Shown here one piece after another: positions 7,654 to 16,106 of a stretch of 64,000 nt of DNA. Below the pieces are notes generated by a model, which worked only from the letters and a program-made list of their open reading frames with translations, did not search any database and was not told where the DNA came from. The translations under genes were made by a program, and so were the position numbers. Numbering within the stretch: the first letter of the stretch is position 1; the number at the start of each line of letters is the position of its first letter. The DNA is from Fodinicola acaciae (lineage in GTDB: Bacteria; Actinomycetota; Actinomycetes; Mycobacteriales; HKI-0501). The DNA lies in assembly GCF_010993745.1 (NCBI RefSeq), contig NZ_WOTN01000002.1, positions 1,860,001 to 1,924,000 on the forward strand. Direction: 5' to 3'.

Positions 7654-8487
7654 ATGCACGGAATTTTCAGCCAAAAACCCGGTCGAGGCTGGAAACGGTT
7701 GACGTACGCGGCGGTTTCCGCTATCGCCGCCGTCGGTCTGGCGCTGGTGACAGTAACGCCGGCATCGGCCGCGCAGCCACTCGGTCCCGGCAACGAAGGC
7801 ATGAACGGTCCGCGTCCGACCACCAAGTCCGCGCAGCCGATGATCGTCCCGGCCGGCATCCCCGGCATCGACGTGTCCCACTACCAAGGCACGATCAACT
7901 GGAGCTCGGTGCGCGCCGCCGGCATCCAGTTCGCCTACATCAAGGCGACCGAGTCGACCAACTACAAGGACCCGACGTTCAACGCCAACTACGTCAACGC
8001 GTACAACGCCGGCGTGATCCGCGGTGCGTACCACTTCGGCCGGCCGGGGGCCTCCAGTGGCGCGGCGCAGGCCAACTACTTCGCCTCCAACGGCGGCGCG
8101 TGGAGTGCGGACAACCTGACGTTGCCTGGCGCGCTCGACCTGGAGGCCGGCTGCGCCGGCCTCAGCCAGTCGGCGATGGTCAACTGGATCCGCGACTTCT
8201 ACAACACCTACAAGACGCGGACCGGCCGTGACGTGGTGATCTACACCGCGGCTGGCTGGTGGAGCTCGTGCACCGGCAACTCCAGCGCGTTCCGGCCGCT
8301 CACCCCGCTGTGGGTCGCCAGCTGGACTTCGGCCAGCAGCCCCACCATCCCCGGTGGCTTCGGCGGCTACACCTTCTGGCAGTACACCAGCACCGGCTCG
8401 GTCAGCGGCATCGGCGGCAACGTCGACCGCGACGTGTTCAACGGCAGCCGCGACCGCCTGCTCGCGCTCGCCAACAACACCCCCTGA
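7654..8487 (+). CDS. Secreted GH25 muramidase (lysozyme)
   Basis: This 277-residue protein cleaves the MurNAc-GlcNAc bond of peptidoglycan. Residues 1-40 form a Sec signal peptide ending in ASA-AQ. The GH25 barrel starts with GIDVSHYQG (71-79; D73 is a catalytic-site acid) and contains ALDLEAG with D162 and E164, the usual catalytic pair, plus YHFGRP and FWQYTS near the end. The ATG at 7654 has the site GAGAGGGAGGG upstream and is the only start that yields a proper signal peptide. It is monocistronic, ending at a strong hairpin. Family assignment is firm; whether it remodels the own wall or attacks others is open. Confidence 0.92.
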   Translation: MHGIFSQKPGRGWKRLTYAAVSAIAAVGLALVTVTPASAAQPLGPGNEGMNGPRPTTKSAQPMIVPAGIPGIDVSHYQGTINWSSVRAAGIQFAYIKATESTNYKDPTFNANYVNAYNAGVIRGAYHFGRPGASSGAAQANYFASNGGAWSADNLTLPGALDLEAGCAGLSQSAMVNWIRDFYNTYKTRTGRDVVIYTAAGWWSSCTGNSSAFRPLTPLWVASWTSASSPTIPGGFGGYTFWQYTSTGSVSGIGGNVDRDVFNGSRDRLLALANNTP

Positions 8488-8497
8488 TTCATCGAAA

Positions 8498-8539
8498 ATC
8501 GGAGCGTTTCTTTCCGCACCTGGAAAGGGACGCTCCGAT
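8498..8539. terminator. Bidirectional hairpin terminator
   Basis: ATCGGAGCGT (8498-8507) pairs with ACGCTCCGAT (8530-8539). An inner CTTTCC/GGAAAG extends the stem, and CTTTAT follows on the plus strand. It separates the convergent muramidase and mobA-like gene. Confidence 0.8.
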
Positions 8540-8541
8540 CT

Positions 8542-9297
8542 TTATCCGAGGTGGAGAGTGTCACCGGGGGACAGTGGCGTGAGCGGGTCGGGCGCGGGAC
8601 GGCCGTCGAGAGTGGCGGCGTACGACGTCAACGACAACGCGTCGGCGGCCTCGGCGATCGTCCAGGCGGCTACGGTCACCGGCCCCGGGTAGACCGTGAC
8701 GAGCGGGGCCGGCCGGGTCAGCGCCGCCTCATAGTCGGCCGGCTCGTTGACGTTGACCAGCGACTCCAGCTCCGGATCCACGGCGACCAGCGCCGGATCG
8801 GCGAGCAGCGTCGCCTCGTCGAGTCGTACGACCCGGCAGTGCTCGAACAGAAACGCCGGCTTCAGCCGGCCGTCGGCGACCAGCGACCCGACCAGCGGCG
8901 CCAGCGAGGTCGCGTACGCGGCGGCCAGCGGCTGTTGGAATCCGCGCGCGACCGGCAGCGCCACGTCGAAGTCCTCGAGCGCGGCGACGACGCGGCGGAC
9001 GAAGACCGGATGCAGAAACGGGGCGTCGGTGGCCGTCACGAACGCGCGGTCGGCGCGTACGGCCGCCAACCCCACCGCCATGCCGTGCAGCGGCCCCAGG
9101 CCGACCTGCTCGTCCTCCAGCACGTCGACGCCTGGCGGCAGCGAGGGAAGCCGCTGACCGGCGGCGCGTACGACCACGACTGGACCATCGACAGCGCGCG
9201 CGACCGCACGGACCGTACGCGCCAACAGGGTCGAGCCGTGCCACTCCAACGCCGCCTTCGCGCGCCCCATCCGCACCGACCTGCCACCGGCCAGCAC
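8542..9297 (-). CDS. MobA-like molybdopterin guanylyltransferase with C-terminal extension
   Basis: This 251-residue cytosolic NTP transferase has the signature LAGGRSVRMGRAKAAL at its very start, the nucleotide-binding loop of MobA (LAGGxSxRMGxxK), then TATDAPFLHP and NVNEPADY. MobA adds GMP to molybdopterin for bis-MGD enzymes such as formate dehydrogenase, a classic selenoprotein, so it could serve the same enzymes as the nearby Sec genes (inference). The last 75 residues (VTVYPGPV to GDTLHLG) look like a ubiquitin/MoaD-like beta-grasp tail without the terminal Gly-Gly. The GTG at 9297 is used; the protein starts almost inside the nucleotide loop, so a few N-terminal residues from an uncommon upstream start may be missed. 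It follows the 9312 gene by 14 nt. Confidence 0.8.
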   Translation of the reverse strand: MLAGGRSVRMGRAKAALEWHGSTLLARTVRAVARAVDGPVVVVRAAGQRLPSLPPGVDVLEDEQVGLGPLHGMAVGLAAVRADRAFVTATDAPFLHPVFVRRVVAALEDFDVALPVARGFQQPLAAAYATSLAPLVGSLVADGRLKPAFLFEHCRVVRLDEATLLADPALVAVDPELESLVNVNEPADYEAALTRPAPLVTVYPGPVTVAAWTIAEAADALSLTSYAATLDGRPAPDPLTPLSPGDTLHLG

Positions 9298-9311
9298 GAC
9301 TCCGCCGCTGG

Positions 9312-9959
9312 TCAGGAGCTCACCGTGATGACGCGGATGGTCCAGTCGCCGTTGTCGGACACGGAGGCCTGGACGGTCTGCACGGTGTGGTCGCTGGTGA
9401 ACTTCACCTCGGCTCGCCGGGTCTGCAGCTTCGTCACGCGCGCGGTGTAGCCGTCCTGCGGCTGGGTGTTGGCCACCGCCATCTTGCCGTCGGTGTACGC
9501 GAAGACGACCGAGCCGTGCGACGCGTCGACCTGCCGCTGGGAGTCGATGCGTGGCGACGCCGGATTGGTGGTCGGCGTGGTGCTGGGCTCGTTGCCGTAT
9601 TCCTGCGAGCCGCCGACCTCCGGATGCGGCTGGTCGTTGTCGCTGCTCCTGCGCGTCGGCGTGCCAGTGGTCTTGCCGGTGGCCTGCTGGCCGGCGGCCG
9701 CGCGGTGGTCGCCGGCGGTGTTGCCGTCCTGCGGCGGTGCGTCGCCGGCGGCCGGTGCGTGCGTCGTACGCTGCGGTTGTCCGGCCTGCAGGCGCTGCTT
9801 GTCGGTCAGCACGCGCGGAGACTGCGTCGGCGCCGCGACCGATATCGTCTGGTCGACTGGTCGCGGCTGCAGAACCTGGTTAACTGCGTAGCAGACAGCG
9901 GCGGACGCGAGGAGGGTGAAAGCCACCCAAACCAAGCCCAACTGCCGTGTGCTGCTCAC
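9312..9959 (-). CDS. Membrane-anchored protein of unknown function
   Basis: This 215-residue protein has one N-terminal transmembrane helix (LVWVAFTLLASAAVCYAV, about 8-25). A long low-complexity linker rich in Gln, Thr, Pro and Gly follows (30-130), then a compact C-terminal domain of about 80 residues that probably lies outside the cell. I do not recognise the domain. A TATTGT hexamer (9966-9971) sits six bases before GTG 9959, so a leaderless start there is possible; GTG 9962 and an upstream TTG are alternatives. It is divergent from the response regulator at 10020 and upstream of mobA in the same direction. Confidence 0.6.
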   Translation of the reverse strand: MSSTRQLGLVWVAFTLLASAAVCYAVNQVLQPRPVDQTISVAAPTQSPRVLTDKQRLQAGQPQRTTHAPAAGDAPPQDGNTAGDHRAAAGQQATGKTTGTPTRRSSDNDQPHPEVGGSQEYGNEPSTTPTTNPASPRIDSQRQVDASHGSVVFAYTDGKMAVANTQPQDGYTARVTKLQTRRAEVKFTSDHTVQTVQASVSDNGDWTIRVITVSS

Positions 9960-10019
9960 CACCGCACAATACTTGACCAACGCCTCTCACCCGCCGACAT
10001 TGCTGGAATCACCCCCACT

Positions 10020-10724
10020 ATGAAGCTCCTGCTGGTCGAAGACGACCCGAATGTACGCCGGTTGCTCACCGACTATCTGAGGTCGAGTAAGTACGACGTA
10101 CGATCCGTGGCTACCGGTTCGGCCGGGCTGTCCGAGACCGTCTCGTGGCGACCGGACCTGATCGTGCTCGACCTCGGCCTGCCCGACCTGGACGGCGAGT
10201 CGCTGCTGCGGATGATCCGCGCGATCTACTCGGCGCCGGTGCTCATCGTGACCGCGCACGCCGACGAGGAGACCACGATCCGGCTGCTGCACGCCGGCGC
10301 CGACGACTACCTGATCAAGCCGTTCTCGCCGCCGCATCTCGGTGCGCGTGTCGAGGCGGTGCTGCGCCGCGCCGGCATGTCGACGCCGAGCGCGCCGCTG
10401 GCGGTGGGGGAGCTGGAGGTCGACCTGGCCAGCCGGGTTGCCACGCTGCGCGGCGAGCAGCTCAGCCTGTCGCGCAAGGAGTTCGACCTGCTCGCGCATC
10501 TGGCGCGGCGCGCCGGTCAGGTGGTGTCGCGGCGTGAGCTGCTGCGCGAGGTCTGGCAGCTGCCGAGCGGCGACGACGACCAGACCATCGACGTGCATCT
10601 GTCCTGGCTGCGTCGCAAGCTCGGCGAGACCGCGCAGGCGCCGCGCTATCTGCACACCGTACGCGGCGTCGGCATCAAGCTGGAGCCACCGGCCAACGCG
10701 ACCGCCGAACCCCCGCGAGGGTGA
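10020..10724 (+). CDS. OmpR-family response regulator
   Basis: This 234-residue DNA-binding regulator has a receiver domain (1-118) with acidic pocket D8/D9, phospho-acceptor D51 in VLDLGLPD and K100 in LIKPF. The C-terminal winged helix (about 128-225) has RKEFDLLAHL and TIDVHLSWLRRKLG. The partner is likely the histidine kinase on the opposite strand at 10783-12075, which it meets tail to tail. The start ATG at 10020 gives the canonical MKLLLVEDDP. Target genes are unknown. Confidence 0.9.
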   Translation: MKLLLVEDDPNVRRLLTDYLRSSKYDVRSVATGSAGLSETVSWRPDLIVLDLGLPDLDGESLLRMIRAIYSAPVLIVTAHADEETTIRLLHAGADDYLIKPFSPPHLGARVEAVLRRAGMSTPSAPLAVGELEVDLASRVATLRGEQLSLSRKEFDLLAHLARRAGQVVSRRELLREVWQLPSGDDDQTIDVHLSWLRRKLGETAQAPRYLHTVRGVGIKLEPPANATAEPPRG

Positions 10725-10773
10725 CGTTTTGACGGCGGTTTGGCCAATGTGGACCGCTAAAACGTCACCCTCG
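10716..10773. terminator. Bidirectional terminator between convergent two-component genes
   Basis: A perfect 15-bp stem, CGAGGGTGACGTTTT (10716-10730) with AAAACGTCACCCTCG (10759-10773). It starts inside the last codons of the response regulator. The A/T ends of the arms supply T-runs in both directions. Confidence 0.85.
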
Positions 10774-10782
10774 ATGGGGTCC

Positions 10783-12075
10783 TCAGGTGGCGTAGGGGAA
10801 GACCAGGGTGACGCGGGCGCCGCCGTACGGGCTGCGGCCGATCTCCATCCGGCCGCCGGTCGACTCGACGGTGCGTCGCGCGATGTCCAGGCCGAGGCCG
10901 GTCGACCCGGCCGCGCTCGCACCCCGACGCACCGCGCGTGCCGGCGCGGCGATCCCCGGCCCGGCGTCGTCGACCACCACCGACACGGCGGTGGCCAGCT
11001 GGAGGACCCGGATCCGCGCCGCCGCGCCGGCCGGCGTGTGCCGGATGACGTTGCCGAGCAGGGCGTCCAGCGCGGCCGCGAGGTCCTTGTCGGCGACCGC
11101 GACGATCGCCGGGACGTCGCCGTTGCGTTCGAACTCCCAGCGCCGGCCCTGTTCCTCGGCCAGCGCCGACCAGAAGCGCGTACGGTCGGCGACCGCGCTG
11201 GCCACGTCGGTACGTGCCGGTGGCCGGGGCGTACGCGACCGTCGGCTCTCCGCGATCAGCGCGTCGACCTCGCGCTCCAGCGAGACCGCCGCGTCGAGGA
11301 TCTGGTCCCGGTCGGAGCCGGCCGGCAACGCCTCGGCGCCGAAGCGCAGCGCGGTCAACGGCGTACGCAGCCGGTGCGACAGATCGGCGACCATCTCGCG
11401 TTCGGCCGCCAGCAGTTCGACGATCCGGCCGGCCAGTTCGTTCAACGCCTGACCGGCCGCGCGGATCTCCGGCGGACCCTCCGGCTCGACGCGCGTTTCC
11501 AGCGCGCCGGTGCCGAGTGCACGCGCGGTCGCCGCCAGCCGCTGCGTCGGGCGTACGGTGCCGGTCGCGATCCGGTCGGCCACGAGTACGGCGACGACGG
11601 CCAGCGCGAGCGTACAAACGGCGCAGATCGCCAAGGCCAACGGCAGGTTGTGGTGCAGTTGCGCGTCGGTCACGAAGATCGTCACGACCGCGACGCCGCC
11701 GTGCGGCAGTGACACCGGGCTGAGCAGGATCTCGCCACCATCGACCGGCACATACAGCGGCGTCGCCGCATCACGTACGCGTGCGAGTGAGCCGCTGGCC
11801 GCCGTCACCAGCGGCGCGCCGACCACCGAACCGTCCGGCATCGCGATCGACAACCGCTGGTCGCGCCCGGCGGCCGTCGCCGCGATCGCCTTCTCCAGCG
11901 ACGGCCGGTCGCCGGTCACCAGCAGGACGCTGCCGATGACGTACGCCTGCCGCTCGGCCTCCGCGCGCGCGGACCGCTCCGCCGTCGCCACCAGCAGCCA
12001 CACCAGCGGCACCAGGAAGACGATGGCCATCATGACGGTCACCGCGATCGCGACCAGCATGAACCTGCGTCTCAT
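10783..12075 (-). CDS. Sensor histidine kinase
   Basis: This 430-residue membrane kinase has two transmembrane helices (about 5-30 and 145-167) around a sensor region of some 115 residues, then a HAMP linker (about 168-225). The phospho-acceptor H234 is in DLSHRLRTPLTALR, and the ATPase domain has NVIRHTP, DDAGPGI and GLGLDIARRTVES. It would phosphorylate the OmpR-type regulator with which it converges. The start is uncertain: GTG 12090 and ATG 12084 are also in frame; I use ATG 12075 because MRRRF leads directly into the first helix. It lies 36 bp downstream of the SDR-like gene on the same strand. Confidence 0.88.
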   Translation of the reverse strand: MRRRFMLVAIAVTVMMAIVFLVPLVWLLVATAERSARAEAERQAYVIGSVLLVTGDRPSLEKAIAATAAGRDQRLSIAMPDGSVVGAPLVTAASGSLARVRDAATPLYVPVDGGEILLSPVSLPHGGVAVVTIFVTDAQLHHNLPLALAICAVCTLALAVVAVLVADRIATGTVRPTQRLAATARALGTGALETRVEPEGPPEIRAAGQALNELAGRIVELLAAEREMVADLSHRLRTPLTALRFGAEALPAGSDRDQILDAAVSLEREVDALIAESRRSRTPRPPARTDVASAVADRTRFWSALAEEQGRRWEFERNGDVPAIVAVADKDLAAALDALLGNVIRHTPAGAAARIRVLQLATAVSVVVDDAGPGIAAPARAVRRGASAAGSTGLGLDIARRTVESTGGRMEIGRSPYGGARVTLVFPYAT

Positions 12076-12111
12076 GCCGCACATCTTCACACGCGGCGGC
12101 GGCGCAGCCGC

Positions 12112-12738
12112 TCAGTTGGCGATGGCGATGGCCTGTCGGATCGATCCCGCGTCCGGCAGATAGCGCAGCAGCGCGTCGGCGAGGTCGGCCCGGGAGATCC
12201 GGTTGCCGCCGCGGATCGTGTGGTTGACGGCCGTACGGTAGGCCGCCGTACGCGGGCCTTCGGTCAGCATCGGCGGACGCAGGATCGTCCAGTCGAGCCG
12301 GGTCGCGCGGACGACCTCCTCCATCCGCGCCATGTCCGCCCAGCCTTCACGGAGGATCCGGCTGAGCAGCGGTTTGACGACGAAATGCGTCAGCGGACCG
12401 TCGGCGGCGTCGTTGATCATGCCGCTGTTGCTGACCACCAGCAGCCGGCGTACGCCGTGCGCGGCCATCGCCGCGGCGATGGCCGCGGTGCCCTCCGTGC
12501 AGATGGTCGCCGGCTCGCGGCCGCGCGCCCCGAGCGCCGAGATGACCGCGTCGCGGCCGGCGACGGCGGCGCCGATGGCCTCCGGGTCGCGTACGTCGGC
12601 GGTGACGACGTCGAGGTCGCGGCGGCTCAGCCGACTCGCGTCGCGTACCACTGCCGTGACCTCGTGGCCAGCGGCGACGGCCTGGTCGATGACATGGCGG
12701 CCGGTGCCGCCGGTGCCGCCGAAAACGGTGATCTTCAC
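12112..12738 (-). CDS. NAD(P)-binding SDR-like protein (NmrA/YwnB type)
   Basis: This 208-residue Rossmann protein begins with KITVFGGTGGTGRH, the dinucleotide loop of atypical short-chain reductases, followed by VISALGARG, LLVVSNSG and LDWTILRPPMLTEG. Such proteins act as NAD(P)H-dependent reductases or redox sensors; the substrate is unknown. GTG 12738 is chosen for its GGAGG site six bases upstream; the open frame above it has none. It is divergent from a TetR gene with matched operators between, so TetR very probably represses it. Confidence 0.8.
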   Translation of the reverse strand: MKITVFGGTGGTGRHVIDQAVAAGHEVTAVVRDASRLSRRDLDVVTADVRDPEAIGAAVAGRDAVISALGARGREPATICTEGTAAIAAAMAAHGVRRLLVVSNSGMINDAADGPLTHFVVKPLLSRILREGWADMARMEEVVRATRLDWTILRPPMLTEGPRTAAYRTAVNHTIRGGNRISRADLADALLRYLPDAGSIRQAIAIAN

Positions 12739-12752
12739 GTTCTGCCTCCATG

Positions 12753-12799
12753 GTGAGTGAGTGCTCACTAACCAGTATAGTTAGTAAGCACTCACTGAC
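12753..12799. promoter_or_regulatory. TetR operator, inverted pair
   Basis: A 20-bp site at 12753-12772 is repeated in inverted orientation at 12780-12799 with two mismatches, around the AT-rich centre CAGTATA. Each half contains a GTGAG-type/CTCAC palindrome (for example GTGAGTGCTCAC). It spans the promoters of both the reductase and tetR genes. Confidence 0.75.
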
Positions 12800-12809
12800 A
12801 AGGGGGACG

Positions 12810-13391
12810 ATGGCGACGACCCGGGACCGGATGCTCGACGCGGCCGCACACGTGATGCGCGTACGCGGCCTGGCCAGAGCGACGACCAAGGAGATCGCGA
12901 AGGAGGCCGGCTTCTCCGAGGCGGCGCTCTACAAGCACTTCAGCGACAAGACCGACCTGTTCGTGGCGGTCCTCACCGAGCGCGTACCGAGCGACCTGAA
13001 CGGCCTGCTGGCCGGCCTGCCGGACGCGGTCGGTCGCAAGCCGGTGCGTGAGGTGCTGGAGGAGGTGGCCCGTACGGCGGTCGGGTTCTACCGGCAGACC
13101 TTTCCGATCGCCGGCTCGCTCTTCTCCGATCCGCGGCTGCTCGCGGCGCACCGCCGGGCACTGGCCGAACGGGGATCGGGCCCGCACATTCCGCGTGACC
13201 TGCTGGCCGGCTATCTGGCCGCCGAGCAACGCGCCGGACGGATCAAACCGGCCACCGATCCGACGGCGGCGGCGCAGCTGCTGCTCGGCGCGTGCCTGCA
13301 GACGGCCTTCCTGGAGACCTTCTCCACCGAGTCAGCCGATCCGGCGGAGACGGCGTCCGTGCTGGTCAGTACGTTGGTGAACGGCTTCTAG
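12810..13391 (+). CDS. TetR-family repressor
   Basis: This 193-residue regulator has an N-terminal helix-turn-helix, ATTKEIAKEAGFSEAALYKHF (about 24-44), and a ligand-binding C-terminal part of unknown specificity. The ATG at 12810 has AGGGGGA upstream. It is divergent from the reductase gene, and the operator pair lies between. Its stop TAG shares CTAG with the stop of whiB, which converges on it. Confidence 0.88.
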   Translation: MATTRDRMLDAAAHVMRVRGLARATTKEIAKEAGFSEAALYKHFSDKTDLFVAVLTERVPSDLNGLLAGLPDAVGRKPVREVLEEVARTAVGFYRQTFPIAGSLFSDPRLLAAHRRALAERGSGPHIPRDLLAGYLAAEQRAGRIKPATDPTAAAQLLLGACLQTAFLETFSTESADPAETASVLVSTLVNGF

Positions 13392-13678
13392 GCGGATGCG
13401 CGCCGGTGGTTGGCGATCCAGGCGCGCCGGTCGTCCTCGGTCTGGCCGCCCCACACGCCGTACGGTTCCTGAGCGCGCAGTGCGTGCTGCCGGCACTGCT
13501 CGATGACCGGGCAGCTGCGGCAGATCTGTTGTGCTTCCGCGGTCCGCCGCGCGCGGGCCGCACCTCGCTCGTTGTCCGGATGGAAGAACAGCGCACTGTC
13601 CATGTTCCGGCAGGCGGCCCGCAGCTGCCACTCCCACTGGGAGACCAACGCCGCTGGCAGCAGCTTCACGTTCGGCAT
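13388..13678 (-). CDS. WhiB-family Fe-S regulator (WhiB3/WhiD-like)
   Basis: This 96-residue actinobacteria-specific transcription factor has four cluster cysteines, C23, C53, C56 and C62 (CRSCPV and EQC), and the G[VI]WGG turn at 74-78 with a basic tail. The spacing and sequence WQLRAACRNMDSALFFHPDNERG resemble WhiB3/WhiD rather than WhiB1 or WhiB2. It binds a [4Fe-4S] cluster and sigma-A, controlling development or redox responses in relatives. It overlaps the tetR stop by four bases. Confidence 0.92.
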   Translation of the reverse strand: MPNVKLLPAALVSQWEWQLRAACRNMDSALFFHPDNERGAARARRTAEAQQICRSCPVIEQCRQHALRAQEPYGVWGGQTEDDRRAWIANHRRASA

Positions 13679-13809
13679 GTCGGCGTACCTTTCGCTCTTC
13701 CGCGACCGAAGTCAGACCGTTGGTGCGCGGGATACCCGGCGCCGACATGATCGAAACCAGCGTTAAATGAAAACGGCATGAGGCTTGCCGCGGCGGCTCC
13801 GTACGTGCG

Positions 13810-14253
13810 TCAGCGCTGGCCGGAGACCCGCTCCGGTGTCACGAGTACGGCGACCCGTCGCTCCTCGCGCATCACGCGGTCGTACTCGTCGAAGTCCTCG
13901 TGCGTACCACCGGCCGCGGTGAAGATCTCGCGCAACAGCAGCCGCAGGCGTTCCGCGTCGATGCCGTCGGCCGGGTCGTCCGGACCGATCAGCTGCACCG
14001 GTCCCTCCACGCCGGCCCACTGCCAGCCGACCCGGATCGTGACGTTGGCGCGCGGCCGCGCGCGCAGGTAGTCGAGCTTTTTGGCGCCACCGACCACGAC
14101 CAGCGCCACGACCGGCTCGCCGGTGATCGGATGGTCGATGACGCCGGCGTTGACCACCGACGCCTGGATCGTGCCGTCGTCGCGCAGCGTGGCCACGGTG
14201 ACCAGGCCATGCTCGCCGGGCACCAGCTTGCGGAAACCACTCAGGTCAGTCAT
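13810..14253 (-). CDS. PPOX-class, probably F420/flavin-binding protein
   Basis: This 147-residue protein matches the split-beta-barrel pyridoxamine-phosphate-oxidase-like family. It has LVTVATLRDDGTIQASVVNAGVI at the start (residues about 17-39), then the central strand motif KLDYLRARPRANVTIRVG. Actinobacterial members of this size often bind F420 or FMN and reduce unknown substrates. ATG at 14253. The 131-bp gap to whiB downstream probably holds the whiB promoter; no terminator is evident there. Confidence 0.75.
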   Translation of the reverse strand: MTDLSGFRKLVPGEHGLVTVATLRDDGTIQASVVNAGVIDHPITGEPVVALVVVGGAKKLDYLRARPRANVTIRVGWQWAGVEGPVQLIGPDDPADGIDAERLRLLLREIFTAAGGTHEDFDEYDRVMREERRVAVLVTPERVSGQR

Positions 14254-14330
14254 GTTTTCCCACCCTAATGAGGGAACAGGTTCACCATCGGCAACTGTTC
14301 TGGCCTAGGAAGACTTCCAGGAGGCGAGAA

Positions 14331-15098
14331 GTGGGACTGACTTTCGGTGGCGCGCCGCTGGCGAGCGACGCCCCGGACACGGTGAACTACACGATCGACG
14401 GGCCGGCGCACAAGCTGTTCTTCCGGCCGTTTCCCCGGCGCGTACGCGGCGTGGTCGACGGCGTGACGGTCGTCGACACCGAGCACGGCAAGCTGCTCTA
14501 CGAGACCAACCTCGGGCCGGTGCTGTACGTGCCGGAGGAGGATCTGCGGCACGATCTGCTGACCGACACGGAGCTCAGTACGCACTGTCCGTTCAAAGGC
14601 GACGCGTCCTATCGCACGATCACGGTCGGCGACCGGGTCATCGAGGACGCGGTCTGGGCGTACAAGCAGCCGTTGGTGCCGTGGCTCCAGGGCTACGCCG
14701 CGTTCTACTGGGACAAGATCGACCAGTGGTACGACGAGGACGAGGAAGTGCTCGGCCACCTGCGCGACCCGTACCACCGCGTCGACATCCGCAAGAGCAG
14801 CCGCAAGGTGGTCGTACGCGCCGGCGACACGGTGCTCGCCGAGACCAGCCGGCCGTACGTGCTCTCCGAGACCGGCCTGCCCAACCGCTACTACATCCCG
14901 CGTGAGGACGTACGCGCCGACCTGCTGACGCCGACAGCCACCTCGACGGTGTGCCCGTACAAGGGGACGGCGTCGTACGTGCGCACCGCCGACATCGACG
15001 ACGTGGCGTGGAAATACGAGGAGCCGCTGGCCGAGTCGCTGCCGATCGCCGGCGCGCTCGCCTTCGACGACTCGAAGGTGACCGTCGAGGTCAGCTGA
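14331..15098 (+). CDS. Tandem DUF427 protein
   Basis: This 255-residue protein contains two copies of the small DUF427 beta-fold: residues about 30-110 ([19 protein letters not shown] to CPFKGDASY) and 150-235 ([20 protein letters not shown] to CPYKGTASY). The CP-[FY]-KG motif is conserved in both. Biochemical function is unknown. GTG 14331 is preceded by AGGAGGCGAGAA, an excellent ribosome site, so the longer upstream frame is rejected. The 3' end overlaps the convergent FAH-family gene by eight bases. Confidence 0.8.
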   Translation: MGLTFGGAPLASDAPDTVNYTIDGPAHKLFFRPFPRRVRGVVDGVTVVDTEHGKLLYETNLGPVLYVPEEDLRHDLLTDTELSTHCPFKGDASYRTITVGDRVIEDAVWAYKQPLVPWLQGYAAFYWDKIDQWYDEDEEVLGHLRDPYHRVDIRKSSRKVVVRAGDTVLAETSRPYVLSETGLPNRYYIPREDVRADLLTPTATSTVCPYKGTASYVRTADIDDVAWKYEEPLAESLPIAGALAFDDSKVTVEVS

Positions 15099-16020
15099 GC
15101 TGTACATCTGGTCGGCGTCGCGGATCGGCCGCGGCGTCGACCAGCCAGTCCAGCGCCTCGATGCCGGCGACGACCGGGTTGGTGAGGCTGCCGACCTCGT
15201 CGACGTCGATGCGTACGGTGTCGCCGGCGGTCAGCGTGAAGTCGATCGCCGGCACGATCCCCGTGCCGGTGGACAGCACCGCGCCATCGGGGAACGGCTG
15301 GCACTGGAACAGATAGTCGACCAGGTCGGTGAGCTTGCGGTGGAAGGCCGCCGTGGTGATCGACTCGTCGAAGACCGTCTCACCTGCGCGGGTGATCGTC
15401 AGCCGGATCGTCAGCGCCGTCTGTGGCAGCTCCCAGGCCGGCCGGATGCCGGCCGAGATCGCGCAGCTGCCGGCGTAGATCTTCGCCTGCGGCAGATAGA
15501 GCGGGTTTTCGCCTTCGATCGACCGCGAGCTCACGTCGTCGGCGACCAGATAGCCGACGATCTCGGCCTGTCGGTTGACCACCACTGCCAGCTCCGGCTC
15601 GGGCACGTTGAGCGGTGAGTCGGCGCGTACGGCGATCGGCTCGCCGTCGGTGACGACCCGCCACGGCAACGCCTTGAAGAACAGCTCTGGCCGTTGCGCG
15701 TCGTAGACCTTCTCGTAGACCGACTGCTCGGTGCTCTCCTCCACGCGCGCCTCGCGAGAGCGTTGGTAGGTGACGCCGGCGGCCCAGATCTCGGTGCGGC
15801 CGTCGACCGGCGGCAGCAGCTGCACGTCGCCGACCGCCGACACCGGGCCGGTGCTGGCCGTACGCTCGGTCAGCTCGCGCAGGTCGTCGGTGGCCAGCCG
15901 GAGCAGCGAGCCGACCTTCAGCTGCTCGGCGTAGACGCGCAGCGGCGCGTCGGCCCGCATCGCCTCGGCCAGACCGATCCGCACGTCGCCGTACTGGTCC
16001 ACGAATCTGACGATCAGCAT
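15091..16020 (-). CDS. Fumarylacetoacetate-hydrolase-family enzyme
   Basis: This 309-residue protein has the FAH fold with the metal-binding acids E141 and E143 in EPELAVVVN and D161/D162 in VADDVSSRS. Related enzymes hydrolyse or dehydrate acylpyruvates and 2,4-diketo- or 2-keto-3-deoxy sugar acids. The motif [11 protein letters not shown] and the length of the N-terminal domain suggest the sugar-acid branch, but this is an inference. It is divergent from the acyl-CoA oxidase gene. Confidence 0.8.
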   Translation of the reverse strand: MLIVRFVDQYGDVRIGLAEAMRADAPLRVYAEQLKVGSLLRLATDDLRELTERTASTGPVSAVGDVQLLPPVDGRTEIWAAGVTYQRSREARVEESTEQSVYEKVYDAQRPELFFKALPWRVVTDGEPIAVRADSPLNVPEPELAVVVNRQAEIVGYLVADDVSSRSIEGENPLYLPQAKIYAGSCAISAGIRPAWELPQTALTIRLTITRAGETVFDESITTAAFHRKLTDLVDYLFQCQPFPDGAVLSTGTGIVPAIDFTLTAGDTVRIDVDEVGSLTNPVVAGIEALDWLVDAAADPRRRPDVQLS

Positions 16021-16066
16021 GAGCCCACCCTATGGCCGCCGGTTTTCCGCAGGCGGGCCGGGTGAG

Positions 16067-16089
16067 GCCGTTTTACCCTGAGAAACGGC
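16067..16089. promoter_or_regulatory. Inverted repeat in a divergent promoter
   Basis: GCCGTTT (16067-16073) and AAACGGC (16083-16089) form a 7-bp inverted repeat with a 9-bp spacer, upstream of the acyl-CoA oxidase start. It may be an operator; no cognate regulator is evident. Confidence 0.35.
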
Positions 16090-16106
16090 ACATTTCGGAG
16101 GGGTGA

